Positions 44,597 through 54,086 of a stretch of 64,000 bases of DNA are shown here, piece after piece. This DNA is from Paracoccus wurundjeri (lineage in GTDB: Bacteria > Pseudomonadota > Alphaproteobacteria > Rhodobacterales > Rhodobacteraceae). The notes beneath the pieces were generated by a model. The model was not told where the DNA came from and searched no databases. It saw only the letters and a program-made list of their open reading frames with translations. Made by a program: the position numbers and the translations under genes. The first letter of the stretch is position 1; each line of letters starts with the position of its first letter. Location of the stretch: the NCBI RefSeq assembly GCF_030678915.1, contig NZ_JAUUTZ010000001.1:310001-374000 (forward strand), written 5' to 3'.

Positions 44597-45937
44597 TCAT
44601 TCCTCGCGGCGTTCCAGCCGGATCAGAATGCCGTTCTTGCCCCGAACGGTCAAGCGGGCAACCGGAATGGGGGTTTCGCTGCCCGGATACAGCCGGAATG
44701 CGGCCGCGATCCGTGCCAGCATCACCACCCCCTCTAACATCGCGAAACCGGCACCTGGGCAGACCCGTTGCCCGGCAGAAAACGGGATATAGGCATCACG
44801 GGCGCTTGCCTTGCCCTCGGGTGTGTCCCATCTGCCCGGATCGAACATATCCGGTTGCTGCCATAATCTTTCATGCCGATGCAGATGCCAGGGCGACAGG
44901 ACCAGTTGTGCTTTCCGGGGAACGTTCCGGTTCCTGAATGTTTCGGGCCGGGCAGCTTCACGCACCATCATCGGGACCGGAGGGTAAAGCCGCAAGGTTT
45001 CGCGAAACACGGCGCGGGTGGCCTTCAGGCCCGACACAGCCTTGAAATCCGGTGTCAGCATTCTGCCTTCGGCGGCGACGCGATCCTGCCATTCCGGATG
45101 TGCGGCCAATAGCCATAGCGCCCAGGCCAGGGCCGAGGCGCCGGTTTCATGCCCGGCCAAAAAGAAAACCGCGACCTGATCGACCATTTCCGAGGCGGTA
45201 AAGCGCTCACCAGTCTGAGGATCCGATGTTGTCATGATCTTGGTTGCCAGATCGTCCGGTGCTGCACCGTCGCGAATTGCGTCCCTGCGTGCGGTGACCA
45301 GTTCCCTGATCAATTCCCGGATTTCTGCTGCGGTCCGTTTTGTTTGCGGCGAGCGAAACCGGGGCAGCCAGCGAGGCAGGGGAAGCAATACCCCGAGATT
45401 GACAAGGGGTTGACTGTCCTGATGGGCGCGAAATGCCCGAAAAACCTTGAACGCAATTTCATGCTCTATCGGTAGGGAGAAGAGTGAACGGAAGATGACG
45501 TCAGCGGCGGCGTGGCTGGTTTCAGGCTCTATATCGATCTCTCCGGACGGTAACCGGGCGATGATCGCACTCGCTGCTGACCAGATTGCGGGGAAGGCTT
45601 CGCGTATGCGGCCACCTTCGAAAGCGGGATCGATGATGCGCCGTTGGTGCCGCCATTCCTCGCCATTGGTGACGAAAACGGATTCTCCAAGTAGCGGCGC
45701 CAACCCCTCGCGCAGGCGGTTTGATTTCGGGAAATCTTCTGGACGTTCCTGCAGGATGAGTCGAACCAGTGCCGGATCGTTGCAGACGAAACTGTGAATT
45801 AACGGATTGCGATACTCGGCCATCCATGCCCGGTACATCCGCCTGGGAAAGGTCGATAGCAGATCCCGGCGAAACCCGCGGATCAGGCGAAACAGGGAGC
45901 TGCGCCCTTCGGTGCTATCGGGTTTCGGGGCGCTCAT
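44597..45937 (-). CDS. Cytochrome P450
   Basis: A 446-residue heme-thiolate monooxygenase. The I-helix AGHETGAS (oxygen activation), the K-helix ETLR in FRETLRLYPP, and the heme loop FSAGQRVCPGAG with ligand Cys393 are intact. It has no N-terminal membrane anchor. No ferredoxin or reductase gene is adjacent. ATG overlaps the stop of the upstream hydrolase gene (ATGA), so they are coupled. A fatty-acid or lipid substrate is possible given the membrane partner, but this is inference. Confidence 0.93.
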   Translation of the reverse strand: MSAPKPDSTEGRSSLFRLIRGFRRDLLSTFPRRMYRAWMAEYRNPLIHSFVCNDPALVRLILQERPEDFPKSNRLREGLAPLLGESVFVTNGEEWRHQRRIIDPAFEGGRIREAFPAIWSAASAIIARLPSGEIDIEPETSHAAADVIFRSLFSLPIEHEIAFKVFRAFRAHQDSQPLVNLGVLLPLPRWLPRFRSPQTKRTAAEIRELIRELVTARRDAIRDGAAPDDLATKIMTTSDPQTGERFTASEMVDQVAVFFLAGHETGASALAWALWLLAAHPEWQDRVAAEGRMLTPDFKAVSGLKATRAVFRETLRLYPPVPMMVREAARPETFRNRNVPRKAQLVLSPWHLHRHERLWQQPDMFDPGRWDTPEGKASARDAYIPFSAGQRVCPGAGFAMLEGVVMLARIAAAFRLYPGSETPIPVARLTVRGKNGILIRLERREE

Positions 45938-47127
45938 ATTCTTCGGCCCGGTCCGACGGGACGCGTGATCCGGGCCGGAGAAGGATGGCGATCGGCAAAC
46001 CGCCTGGACAGCTTCAACGGGCCGGCGGTGATTGCGAAATAATCATAATCTCCGGGCCGGTCAAAGGCGCAGAGATATTGGAAGTGCAGCCTGAACCAAC
46101 GCCAGCGGAGCGATTTCTGCATCTCGGGCGATAGCGTTTGCCGAAACGCGGCCGAGATTACCAAAGGCCATCGCTGGTCGGGCCCGGCCATCCCGCTGAC
46201 GGCTACCGGATCGCATAATCCGAAACAGCAGGCATCCCCCGGCGCAGTGACATCCAGCCAGAAGATCGTTTCATTTTCGGACAGAAATGCCAGATCCTCA
46301 CGCAACCGATCGGCCTTTGGCAGAAACGAGGCCATCGGGACGACATGACCAAGGCTAAGCAGCGCAAGTGCGGGACCTTTTTCGGGCAAGGATTTGCCGC
46401 GCAGAAGATCCGCCAGCAGCGAAACCGCCAGATATGCCCCGGAGGAATGTCCGACCACCAACACTTCGTCGACATCTTCGTGCAAAGCCTGACTCACCCG
46501 GTCGCCGAATTGGGCAAGACGTTGCTCCAGTTCCGCCGGATAAGCGCCGCGATGCTGTGCTGTGAAGGCGTAATCATGCATCAGGTAATAGGCGAACAGT
46601 CGATTGTCGATGCGGCGAAAGCCCGACAGCACGCCCCAGAAGACTGCCAGCGCAACCGGCAGTCCGATCCACCACAGGGTCAGTTTTGTCAGGATCCAGC
46701 CCGCCAATCCCGCGAGGATCAGCCCGACCAGAGCCTGAAGCAGCAGGACCACGATCGGATAAAGCGCCGCCAATACCGGCCCGCGCCGCAATTTCATCAG
46801 CTGGAAAAGGGCGCCGGTCCCGATATAGGTCCATGCCGTCGAGAAAAGCTGCATATATGTGCCGGTGATCCCGCGGCGCATCGAATCCTGCACCAGATCA
46901 GCCCAGACCAGTACTTCGAACTGGGTCTCGGCCTCTCCGTTGGGGAAACTGCCACGGGTCTGCCAGCCGAAGGCTGCCTTATGCGACGGGCGGACCAGTT
47001 CGATCCGGTAATCGGATACGGCTGCCTGAACAGGCGATTCCTTGCGAAACAACTCGCGATAGCGGCGTGGCGGGATGGGATCGAAGCCTGGGATATAAAG
47101 AACTTTGCGTCTAAATGGTCTGGACAT
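45934..47127 (-). CDS. Membrane-associated alpha/beta hydrolase-like protein
   Basis: A 397-residue protein. Residues 1-20 include MSRPFRRKVLYIPGFDPIPP, resembling an alpha/beta-hydrolase N-terminus; two hydrophobic segments near 110-170 interrupt the fold; the nucleophile motif GHSSGA (Ser228) is present. Later catalytic Asp and His were not pinned. ATG 47127 follows AAGGCC; 47187 would be a longer alternative. It forms an overlapping unit with the P450 and MmcQ genes. Substrate unknown. Confidence 0.68.
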   Translation of the reverse strand: MSRPFRRKVLYIPGFDPIPPRRYRELFRKESPVQAAVSDYRIELVRPSHKAAFGWQTRGSFPNGEAETQFEVLVWADLVQDSMRRGITGTYMQLFSTAWTYIGTGALFQLMKLRRGPVLAALYPIVVLLLQALVGLILAGLAGWILTKLTLWWIGLPVALAVFWGVLSGFRRIDNRLFAYYLMHDYAFTAQHRGAYPAELEQRLAQFGDRVSQALHEDVDEVLVVGHSSGAYLAVSLLADLLRGKSLPEKGPALALLSLGHVVPMASFLPKADRLREDLAFLSENETIFWLDVTAPGDACCFGLCDPVAVSGMAGPDQRWPLVISAAFRQTLSPEMQKSLRWRWFRLHFQYLCAFDRPGDYDYFAITAGPLKLSRRFADRHPSPARITRPVGPGRRI

Positions 47128-47236
47128 GATCTGGCCTTGTTGAGCGCGGTCAGGATTAGCAAATTTGCCCTGCGCGGCAACCCGCATGCACGGAACAAAT
47201 CGAAATCATGCATCTCATTTGCTTAAAACTGTTGCA

Positions 47237-47259
47237 AAAGCCGACCAAGCTCCGGCTTT
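47237..47259 (-). terminator. Possible terminator downstream of lrp
   Basis: A 7-bp stem AAAGCCG / CGGCTTT with a 9-base loop, followed on the minus strand by TTTTGC. It sits 45 bases after the Lrp-family gene stop, before the hydrolase gene promoter region. The T-run is short, so confidence is modest. Confidence 0.4.
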
Positions 47260-47304
47260 CGCGAACTACGCAATATGATCGGTCGCGGCCTTTGCCGTCG
47301 CGTT

Positions 47305-47805
47305 TCAGCCCGCCTGCCGCACCCGTTCTTCCACCACTTCGAAGGGAACGGCCGGTTCGTCCTTAGCTCCGCGAATCACGAGCGATGTCTTGACGCTGGC
47401 CACATTGGGCGCGGCGGTCAGTCGGTCCGTCAGGAATTTCTGGAAGCTCGACAAATCGGGCGAGACGCATTTCAGGATGAAATCGATCTCGCCGTTCAGC
47501 ATGTGACATTCGCGCACGAAAGGCCAGTCAAGCACAAGTGCCTCGAATGCCGAGAGATCGCGCTCTGATTGCGAGGTCAGCCGGACCATCGCGAAAACCT
47601 GCACCTCGAACCCAAGCTCGCGGGCGTCGATATCCGCGTGATAGCCGCGAATGAACCCGGTTTCCTCAAGCGCGCGGACCCGGCGAAGGCAAGGAGGGGC
47701 CGAAATGCCGACGCGCCGCGCAAGCTCGACATTCGTCATCCGGCCGTCAGCCTGCAGCTCGGCCAGGATTTTACGGTCGATCTCGTCCAGTTTGGTGCCG
47801 GTCAT
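47305..47805 (-). CDS. Lrp/AsnC-family transcriptional regulator
   Basis: A 166-residue regulator with the AsnC-type HTH (LDEIDRKILAELQADGRMTNVELARRVGISAPPCLRRVRALE pattern at 5-50) and the RAM effector domain (about 70-150). It is divergent from trxB across 147 bases, which contain ATTGCG repeats. Many Rhodobacteraceae have an Lrp gene next to trxB. The ligand is unknown. Confidence 0.92.
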   Translation of the reverse strand: MTGTKLDEIDRKILAELQADGRMTNVELARRVGISAPPCLRRVRALEETGFIRGYHADIDARELGFEVQVFAMVRLTSQSERDLSAFEALVLDWPFVRECHMLNGEIDFILKCVSPDLSSFQKFLTDRLTAAPNVASVKTSLVIRGAKDEPAVPFEVVEERVRQAG

Positions 47806-47832
47806 GCTGCCCTTCTTCCCTGTTTCTTATGG

Positions 47833-47902
47833 ATTGCGGGAAACTACAATGCGGCCCCGGATTGCGCAACATTGTTTCTGTAATTACCGTATCCATTGCG
47901 CA
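47833..47902. repeat. Three ATTGCG direct repeats between lrp and trxB
   Basis: ATTGCG occurs at 47833-47838, 47861-47866 and 47895-47900; the last two extend to ATTGCGCA. Spacings are 28 and 34 bases. They lie in the divergent promoter region and could be Lrp sites on one face of the helix. Confidence 0.4.
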
Positions 47903-47925
47903 GCACGGCAGGGGCGATTACCTAG

Positions 47926-48957
<1,032 letters not shown>

Positions 48958-48983
48958 CGTTCATCTGCGCCGGATGAGACGTA

Positions 48984-49883
48984 TCAGGCCGGCCAGTCGC
49001 GCGCGGTGGCGTTCAATTCCGCGCGCAGCCAGTTGCGGAAATGGGTAATGGCAGGTTTGCGGCGCGCTTCAGCTGCGGTCACGAACCAATAGCTGTTCCC
49101 GGTCGCGGCACGGCCGGATAGCGGCGCAGTGATCTGACCTCGTGCAAGGGCGTCACTGGCCAATGTTTCCCACGCCATGAATATGCCTTGCCCGGAAATC
49201 GCCGCATCCAGACATAATCCGCCATCGGCGAATGTCGGCCCGTCCGGAATGCCGGCCGGATCGATGCCATGCGGGGCAAGCCAATCCCGCCATCCTGCCA
49301 GACATTCGTTTTCTCGCAGGATCGGAAGGCGCAACAGGTCTTCGGGCTCATGGATATGTTTCGCCAATGCGGGCGCGCAAACCGGCATGACCCGCTGATC
49401 AAGCAGTTTCTCTGCCCGCAATCCCGGCCATTCTCCACGTCCGACGCGCAACCCGATATCCACACCGCCGACGCCCGGCGTGACCATCTGGCTGACGGGC
49501 TCCAGCCGGATGCGGATATCGGGACGGGTTTCGGTAAAGCCGGAAAGGCGCCAGATCAGCCAGCGGCTGGCGAAGAGCGGCGCGACCGAGACATTCAGCA
49601 AATCGTCCTGTGCCGGATCCGCCAGCATGGCCGCCGCAGACAATTCGGCCAAACCACGCGACAGCCGGATCACCATATCCCGGCCAAGCTCGTTAAGCTT
49701 CAACCCCGCGCCGCCGCGGTCGAAGACCGGGCGGCCAAGCTGCGCCTCGGTTCGGCTGATCCGCTGACTGAGCGCGCCGGGAGTAACGCCAAGTTCTCTG
49801 GCTGCAGCCGAAAGGCTTCCCAATCGGGCGACGGCCTCGATCGCGCGAAGGCCAGTCAACGAGATGCGGTTCAAGGGATCCAT
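48984..49883 (-). CDS. LysR-family transcriptional regulator (GcvA-like)
   Basis: A 299-residue LysR regulator: HTH at 8-65 (LGSLSAAARELGVTPGALSQRISRTEAQLGRPVF) and an effector domain to 295 with VDIGLRVGRGEWPG, a GcvA-type feature. It converges with trxB. The 70-base region upstream of its ATG leads into a small divergent gene. Target genes are not apparent; a self-regulated or distal target is possible. Confidence 0.9.
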   Translation of the reverse strand: MDPLNRISLTGLRAIEAVARLGSLSAAARELGVTPGALSQRISRTEAQLGRPVFDRGGAGLKLNELGRDMVIRLSRGLAELSAAAMLADPAQDDLLNVSVAPLFASRWLIWRLSGFTETRPDIRIRLEPVSQMVTPGVGGVDIGLRVGRGEWPGLRAEKLLDQRVMPVCAPALAKHIHEPEDLLRLPILRENECLAGWRDWLAPHGIDPAGIPDGPTFADGGLCLDAAISGQGIFMAWETLASDALARGQITAPLSGRAATGNSYWFVTAAEARRKPAITHFRNWLRAELNATARDWPA

Positions 49884-49953
49884 TTAGAAAATCTAAAATC
49901 ATGAAGTGATAATCTCAATACTGAAGAAGCAGAATTTCGAATATATTCAGATC

Positions 49954-50130
49954 ATGTTAAATCTTTTCCGCCTGTTGCTGCGCCGGAGTTCCGGCAAGCT
50001 GGCCCCGTATCCGCAGGTCTGCGAACCGCTGGACCATCCCGAAATTCAACATATGAGCAAAAGGGAACTCGATGATTTGCCGCTGCCACGCCTGTCCGGC
50101 GATGGTGCCTCGTCCGATTGTCGCGCTTGA
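49954..50130 (+). CDS. Small DUF1127-like protein
   Basis: A 58-residue ORF: LNLFRLLLRRSSGKLAP followed by HPEIQHMSKRELDDLPLPRL. The SxRELxDLPL pattern resembles short alphaproteobacterial DUF1127 proteins. ATG 49954 gives this length; an earlier start at 49906 is less likely. It lies between two LysR-type or sulfur genes in an otherwise non-coding space. It may be real, but the short length keeps confidence low. Confidence 0.45.
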   Translation: MLNLFRLLLRRSSGKLAPYPQVCEPLDHPEIQHMSKRELDDLPLPRLSGDGASSDCRA

Positions 50131-50181
50131 AGGCAAAGGGGAAGGCAGTTACGGGCAGGGGATATCTGCCACGAGATTGAC

Positions 50182-50871
50182 ATGACCCCGCTGAACCAGA
50201 TCCCGATCCCAGAACTGTATGTCTCGCCCGAGGCTGCCGAGAAACTGACCGAAGAAGGGACGAAATTGCCGCGATGGGTTTTGTCCGAACAGCAAGCAGG
50301 TGATCTGGAGCTTTTGATGAATGGCGGGTTTTTCCCGTTGCGAGGTTTCATGACTCAGGCTGATTGCGACAGCGTCAGGCGTGACGGGACTCTGATCTCG
50401 GGCGCGGCTTGGCCCTTGCCGGTGACGCTGGGCGTCGACGACGATTTCGCCGGACGGATTGAACCCGGCGACGATATTGCCTTGTCGGATGGGTCGGATC
50501 TGCTGGCGATCATGTCCGTTACCGATCATTGGCAATCCGATGGCGTGACGCATCTGGGCGGAAAGGTCAAAGGATTGCGGCCACCGGCGAAGGCAGGCGA
50601 TACGCCCAACCAGTTGCGCAGGATGTTCCGTCAGGCCGGCTGGGAGGATGTGACGGCGCTTTACGATGGTAATGGGCTCGCCGATGCGCAGAGTCCGGTC
50701 ATGCTGGTTCTGCCGGTTACGGATCAGCTGGAGGATCACCCCGACGCGTTTATCCACGATAACATATGTACCGCCCGGATCCGTCTTTTCGACCGTGCAG
50801 AGAATGCAGCCATGACCGCGCTGCGGGAGATCGTTGGCAGAAATCACGGTGCGACACGCGTTCATTCCTGA
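50182..50871 (+). CDS. Shortened ATP-sulfurylase-like protein (PUA-like N-terminal domain)
   Basis: A 229-residue protein matching the N-terminal domain of the Sat/CysC-type sulfate adenylyltransferase of Rhodobacteraceae: PIPELYVSPEAAEKL, DLELLMNGGFFPLRGFMTQADCDSV and PGDDIALSDG. The region that should hold the catalytic QTRNPxHRAH motif reads ALYDGNGLADAQSP, and the protein ends at REIVGRNHGATRVHS, just before where GRDHAG should be. So it lacks the active site. A non-catalytic or regulatory role, or a decaying paralogue, is possible. The flanking genes do not concern sulfur. Confidence 0.65.
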   Translation: MTPLNQIPIPELYVSPEAAEKLTEEGTKLPRWVLSEQQAGDLELLMNGGFFPLRGFMTQADCDSVRRDGTLISGAAWPLPVTLGVDDDFAGRIEPGDDIALSDGSDLLAIMSVTDHWQSDGVTHLGGKVKGLRPPAKAGDTPNQLRRMFRQAGWEDVTALYDGNGLADAQSPVMLVLPVTDQLEDHPDAFIHDNICTARIRLFDRAENAAMTALREIVGRNHGATRVHS

Positions 50872-50922
50872 CCTGCATGGGTGCGGGGAATTCCCTGACG
50901 GCAGCTGGCAGTTTAATCGCGC

Positions 50923-52185
50923 TTAATCGCCCAGCGCTCGCCAACCGATATCGCGGCGGCAAAATCCCTCGGGCCAGTCGATGGCATCCACAAGATTGTA
51001 GGCGCGAGCATGGGCTTCGGACAGGGTCGCGCCGCGCCCGGTACAGGCAAGAACGCGTCCGCCCTGAGCGGTGAATTGCCCATCCGCCATGCCGGTTCCC
51101 GCATGAAAAATCATCTCGAAACTGGATTGATTTATGCTATCCAGATTTTTGATAAAACTTCCTTTTTGATATGTACCCGGATAGCCGTTAGCAGCCATGA
51201 CGACCGTTAAGGCATGATCGTCTCCCCAATTGACCGTGGTTTCGGCCAGCCTGCCTGACGCGCAGGCATGCAACAAATCCAGGACCTGCGCGCCCAGTCG
51301 GATCATCAATGCCTGACATTCCGGATCGCCGAAGCGGACATTGTATTCTACCAGCCGGGCCTTTCCATCGGCAATCATCAAGCCAGCATAAAGAACGCCT
51401 TGAAACGGCATGTTTCGACGAGACATTTCCGCGACAGTGGGACGAATGATCCGTTCCATCACCTGCGCTTGCGACTCCTTTGTCAGAACCGGCGCCGGGC
51501 TGTAGGCGCCCATTCCGCCGGTATTGGGGCCGGTATCGCCTTCGCCGACCCGCTTGTGATCCTGAGCGGTTCCGATGGGCAGGCAATCGGTTCCGTCACA
51601 CAGAACGAAAAAGCTTGCTTCCTCGCCATGCATGAACTCTTCGATCACGACTGAAGTATCGCCGAATTCTCCTTGGAAAATCAGATCTATGGCGTCATGC
51701 GCCTGCGCAACACTTTCTGCGACCGTCACGCCTTTTCCGGCGGCAAGGCCATCTGCCTTGACGACGATGGGCGCGCCTTGAGCGGTGACGTAATCCCTCG
51801 CTGGCGCGGCTTCGGTAAATCGCGCCCATGCGGCGGTCGGTGCGCCGCAGGCATCGCAGATTTCCTTGGTGAAGGTTTTCGAAGCCTCCAGTTCCGCGGC
51901 TGCCTGACTAGGGCCAAACACCAGAAACCCCGCCGCGCGTAATGCATCCGAGACACCGGCAGCCAGTGGAGCCTCGGGACCGATAACTACGAAGTCTATT
52001 GCGTTATCTTCTGCAAATTCAAGAATCTCTGCGCGAGAATTGATGTTGATTTCGGCACAATCCGCCACCTCGGCGATCCCCGCATTGCCCGGCGCGACAA
52101 TCAGTCGATCACATTTCGGATTCTGCCGGATAGCCCATGCCAGCGCATGTTCACGCCCGCCGCCGCCGAGGATCAGGATATTCAT
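50923..52185 (-). CDS. purD: Phosphoribosylamine-glycine ligase
   Basis: A 420-residue ATP-grasp enzyme joining phosphoribosylamine and glycine to GAR. NILILGGGGREHALAWA, GPEAPLAAG, KADGLAAGKGV and RFGDPECQ are the family blocks. ATG 52185 follows AAGGGCGGCAA; the upstream reading to 52248 has no homology. It diverges from xseA and is separate from purEK and purL, so purine genes are scattered here. Confidence 0.96.
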   Translation of the reverse strand: MNILILGGGGREHALAWAIRQNPKCDRLIVAPGNAGIAEVADCAEININSRAEILEFAEDNAIDFVVIGPEAPLAAGVSDALRAAGFLVFGPSQAAAELEASKTFTKEICDACGAPTAAWARFTEAAPARDYVTAQGAPIVVKADGLAAGKGVTVAESVAQAHDAIDLIFQGEFGDTSVVIEEFMHGEEASFFVLCDGTDCLPIGTAQDHKRVGEGDTGPNTGGMGAYSPAPVLTKESQAQVMERIIRPTVAEMSRRNMPFQGVLYAGLMIADGKARLVEYNVRFGDPECQALMIRLGAQVLDLLHACASGRLAETTVNWGDDHALTVVMAANGYPGTYQKGSFIKNLDSINQSSFEMIFHAGTGMADGQFTAQGGRVLACTGRGATLSEAHARAYNLVDAIDWPEGFCRRDIGWRALGD

Positions 52186-52354
52186 TTGCCGCCCTTTCGC
52201 TTGCTGCCGGTTCTGCCGTCTTCTAGGGTCGCAACCTGTCGCCATCAAGCAAGAGCGTCATGCGGAAAGCGGAAATCTGGCGAAACCGACGGAGGCTTCC
52301 GTGGTTCCGGGCATGAGTGATGGCAGCGAAGGCGGTTGCGAAGGAAACTGACAC

Positions 52355-53929
52355 ATGGATCTGCTAGAGGACAGCGCAGGCGACAATGCCCATGAATTTA
52401 CCGTCTCGGAACTTTCGGGCGCGGTAAAGCGCAATATCGAAGATCAGTTCGGCCGCGTCCGTGTGCGCGGTGAAATCGGGCGGGTGTCCCGGCCATCCTC
52501 GGGGCATCTCTATTTCGATCTCAAGGATGATCGCTCGGTTCTGGCGGCAGTTACCTGGAAGGGGCAGGCATCCCGCCTGGCGCAGCGCCCGGAAGAGGGA
52601 ATGGAAGTCGTCGCCACCGGACGGATGACGACGTTTCCGGGACAGTCGAAATATCAGTTGATCGTGGATCAGATCGAACCCGCCGGGATGGGCGCGTTGA
52701 TGGCGATGCTTGAAAAGCGTCGCAAGGCTTTGGCGGCCGAGGGGCTGTTCGACGATGCGCGCAAACGCCCGCTACCTTTTCTGCCGCGTGTCATCGGGGT
52801 GGTGACCTCGCCTTCGGGCGCGGTGATCCGCGATATCCTTCATCGCCTGCGCGACCGTTTCCCGACCCATGTGCTGATCTGGCCGGTGGCGGTACAGGGG
52901 GACGCATGCGCGCCCCAGGTCGCGGCGGCGATTCGCGGGTTCAACGATCTGCCGCATGGCGGCGCCGTGCCGCGCCCCGATCTGATTATCGTCGCGCGGG
53001 GCGGCGGCAGTATCGAGGACTTATGGGGCTTCAACGAAGAAGAGGTCGTGCGTGCGGCGGCGGCCAGTGACATCCCACTGATCTCGGCCGTCGGGCATGA
53101 GACCGACACGACATTGATCGACTTTGCCTCGGATCGCCGGGCGCCGACGCCGACGGCAGCGGCCGAACTTGCCGTGCCGGTCCGCAGCGATCTGGCGGCG
53201 CGACTGGCCGAGGCGGGTGCGCGGATGTCCCGGGCCAGCGGTTTGCGGATCGAGCGTCCCCGGCAGCGGTTGCGCGATTTGGCCCGGGCGATGGGCCGGC
53301 CTGCGGCCCTGACCGAAGGCGCACGGCAGCGGCTTGATCTGTGGGGCGCGCGGCTGGAGCCGGCGTTGCGTGGATTGGTACGGGCGCGGCGGCAGCAACT
53401 CGCCTCACGGCCCATGCCTGCCGCGAGCCTTCGGCAATTCACCTCGGCCAAGCGGCAATCGCTTGAATACAACGTCAGGCAGTTGCGCAATAGCGGTCAA
53501 AGGCAAGTCGAACGACGCAGGGATCGGCTTTTGCAGTTGCGGGAACGTCTGGAAGCGTCCTTGCGGTGGGTAACGGCCATGACCCGCAGGGCCATCGGCA
53601 CCCAGTCCGAACGACTGGCGGAATTGTCCCTTCGGCTGGATCAAAATGCGCGGCGCGCGATCGATCATCGGCGGGATGCGTTATTGCGTCTTGACCGGAT
53701 GCGCCGGACGCTGGGATATGAGCAGACGCTTCGGCGCGGATTCGCGGTTGTGCATGGTGCTGGCGGTGTCGTTACTTCGGCGGCTGCGGCTGGAAAACTT
53801 GCGCATTTCGAAATCGAATTCGCGGATGGCCGCATTCAGGCGGGACCGGACGGTTCCCGTTCCGAACCGGGGCGCAAGGCCAAGGGCGGGAAGACGGATG
53901 ACGGCCCGTCGCAAGGGTCGCTTTTCTGA
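52355..53929 (+). CDS. xseA: Exodeoxyribonuclease VII large subunit
   Basis: A 524-residue subunit of the single-strand-specific exonuclease that also processes DNA after mismatch repair. The N-terminal OB-fold (VRGEIGRVSRPSSGHLYFDLKDD) is followed by the exonuclease core (RVIGVVTSPSGAVIRDIL, IVARGGGSIEDLWGFNEE, SAVGHETDTTLIDFASD) and a long coiled-coil tail that binds XseB. AGGAA precedes the ATG. The C-terminus is rich in Gly/Arg/Lys. Confidence 0.95.
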   Translation: MDLLEDSAGDNAHEFTVSELSGAVKRNIEDQFGRVRVRGEIGRVSRPSSGHLYFDLKDDRSVLAAVTWKGQASRLAQRPEEGMEVVATGRMTTFPGQSKYQLIVDQIEPAGMGALMAMLEKRRKALAAEGLFDDARKRPLPFLPRVIGVVTSPSGAVIRDILHRLRDRFPTHVLIWPVAVQGDACAPQVAAAIRGFNDLPHGGAVPRPDLIIVARGGGSIEDLWGFNEEEVVRAAAASDIPLISAVGHETDTTLIDFASDRRAPTPTAAAELAVPVRSDLAARLAEAGARMSRASGLRIERPRQRLRDLARAMGRPAALTEGARQRLDLWGARLEPALRGLVRARRQQLASRPMPAASLRQFTSAKRQSLEYNVRQLRNSGQRQVERRRDRLLQLRERLEASLRWVTAMTRRAIGTQSERLAELSLRLDQNARRAIDHRRDALLRLDRMRRTLGYEQTLRRGFAVVHGAGGVVTSAAAAGKLAHFEIEFADGRIQAGPDGSRSEPGRKAKGGKTDDGPSQGSLF

Positions 53930-54086
53930 TTTGGACGACTCAGTGATCTGGGGTTCACTGGCTGAAAATCAAGTGGTTGTGTCCAGTATGTTATCGCCAT
54001 AGGTTGCGCAATGGCATTGTGGAATTTCCGCGTTATTTGCCGTTGCACAAATCTGACGATTTATCTTTAGAATACAGGCCGCGGGC

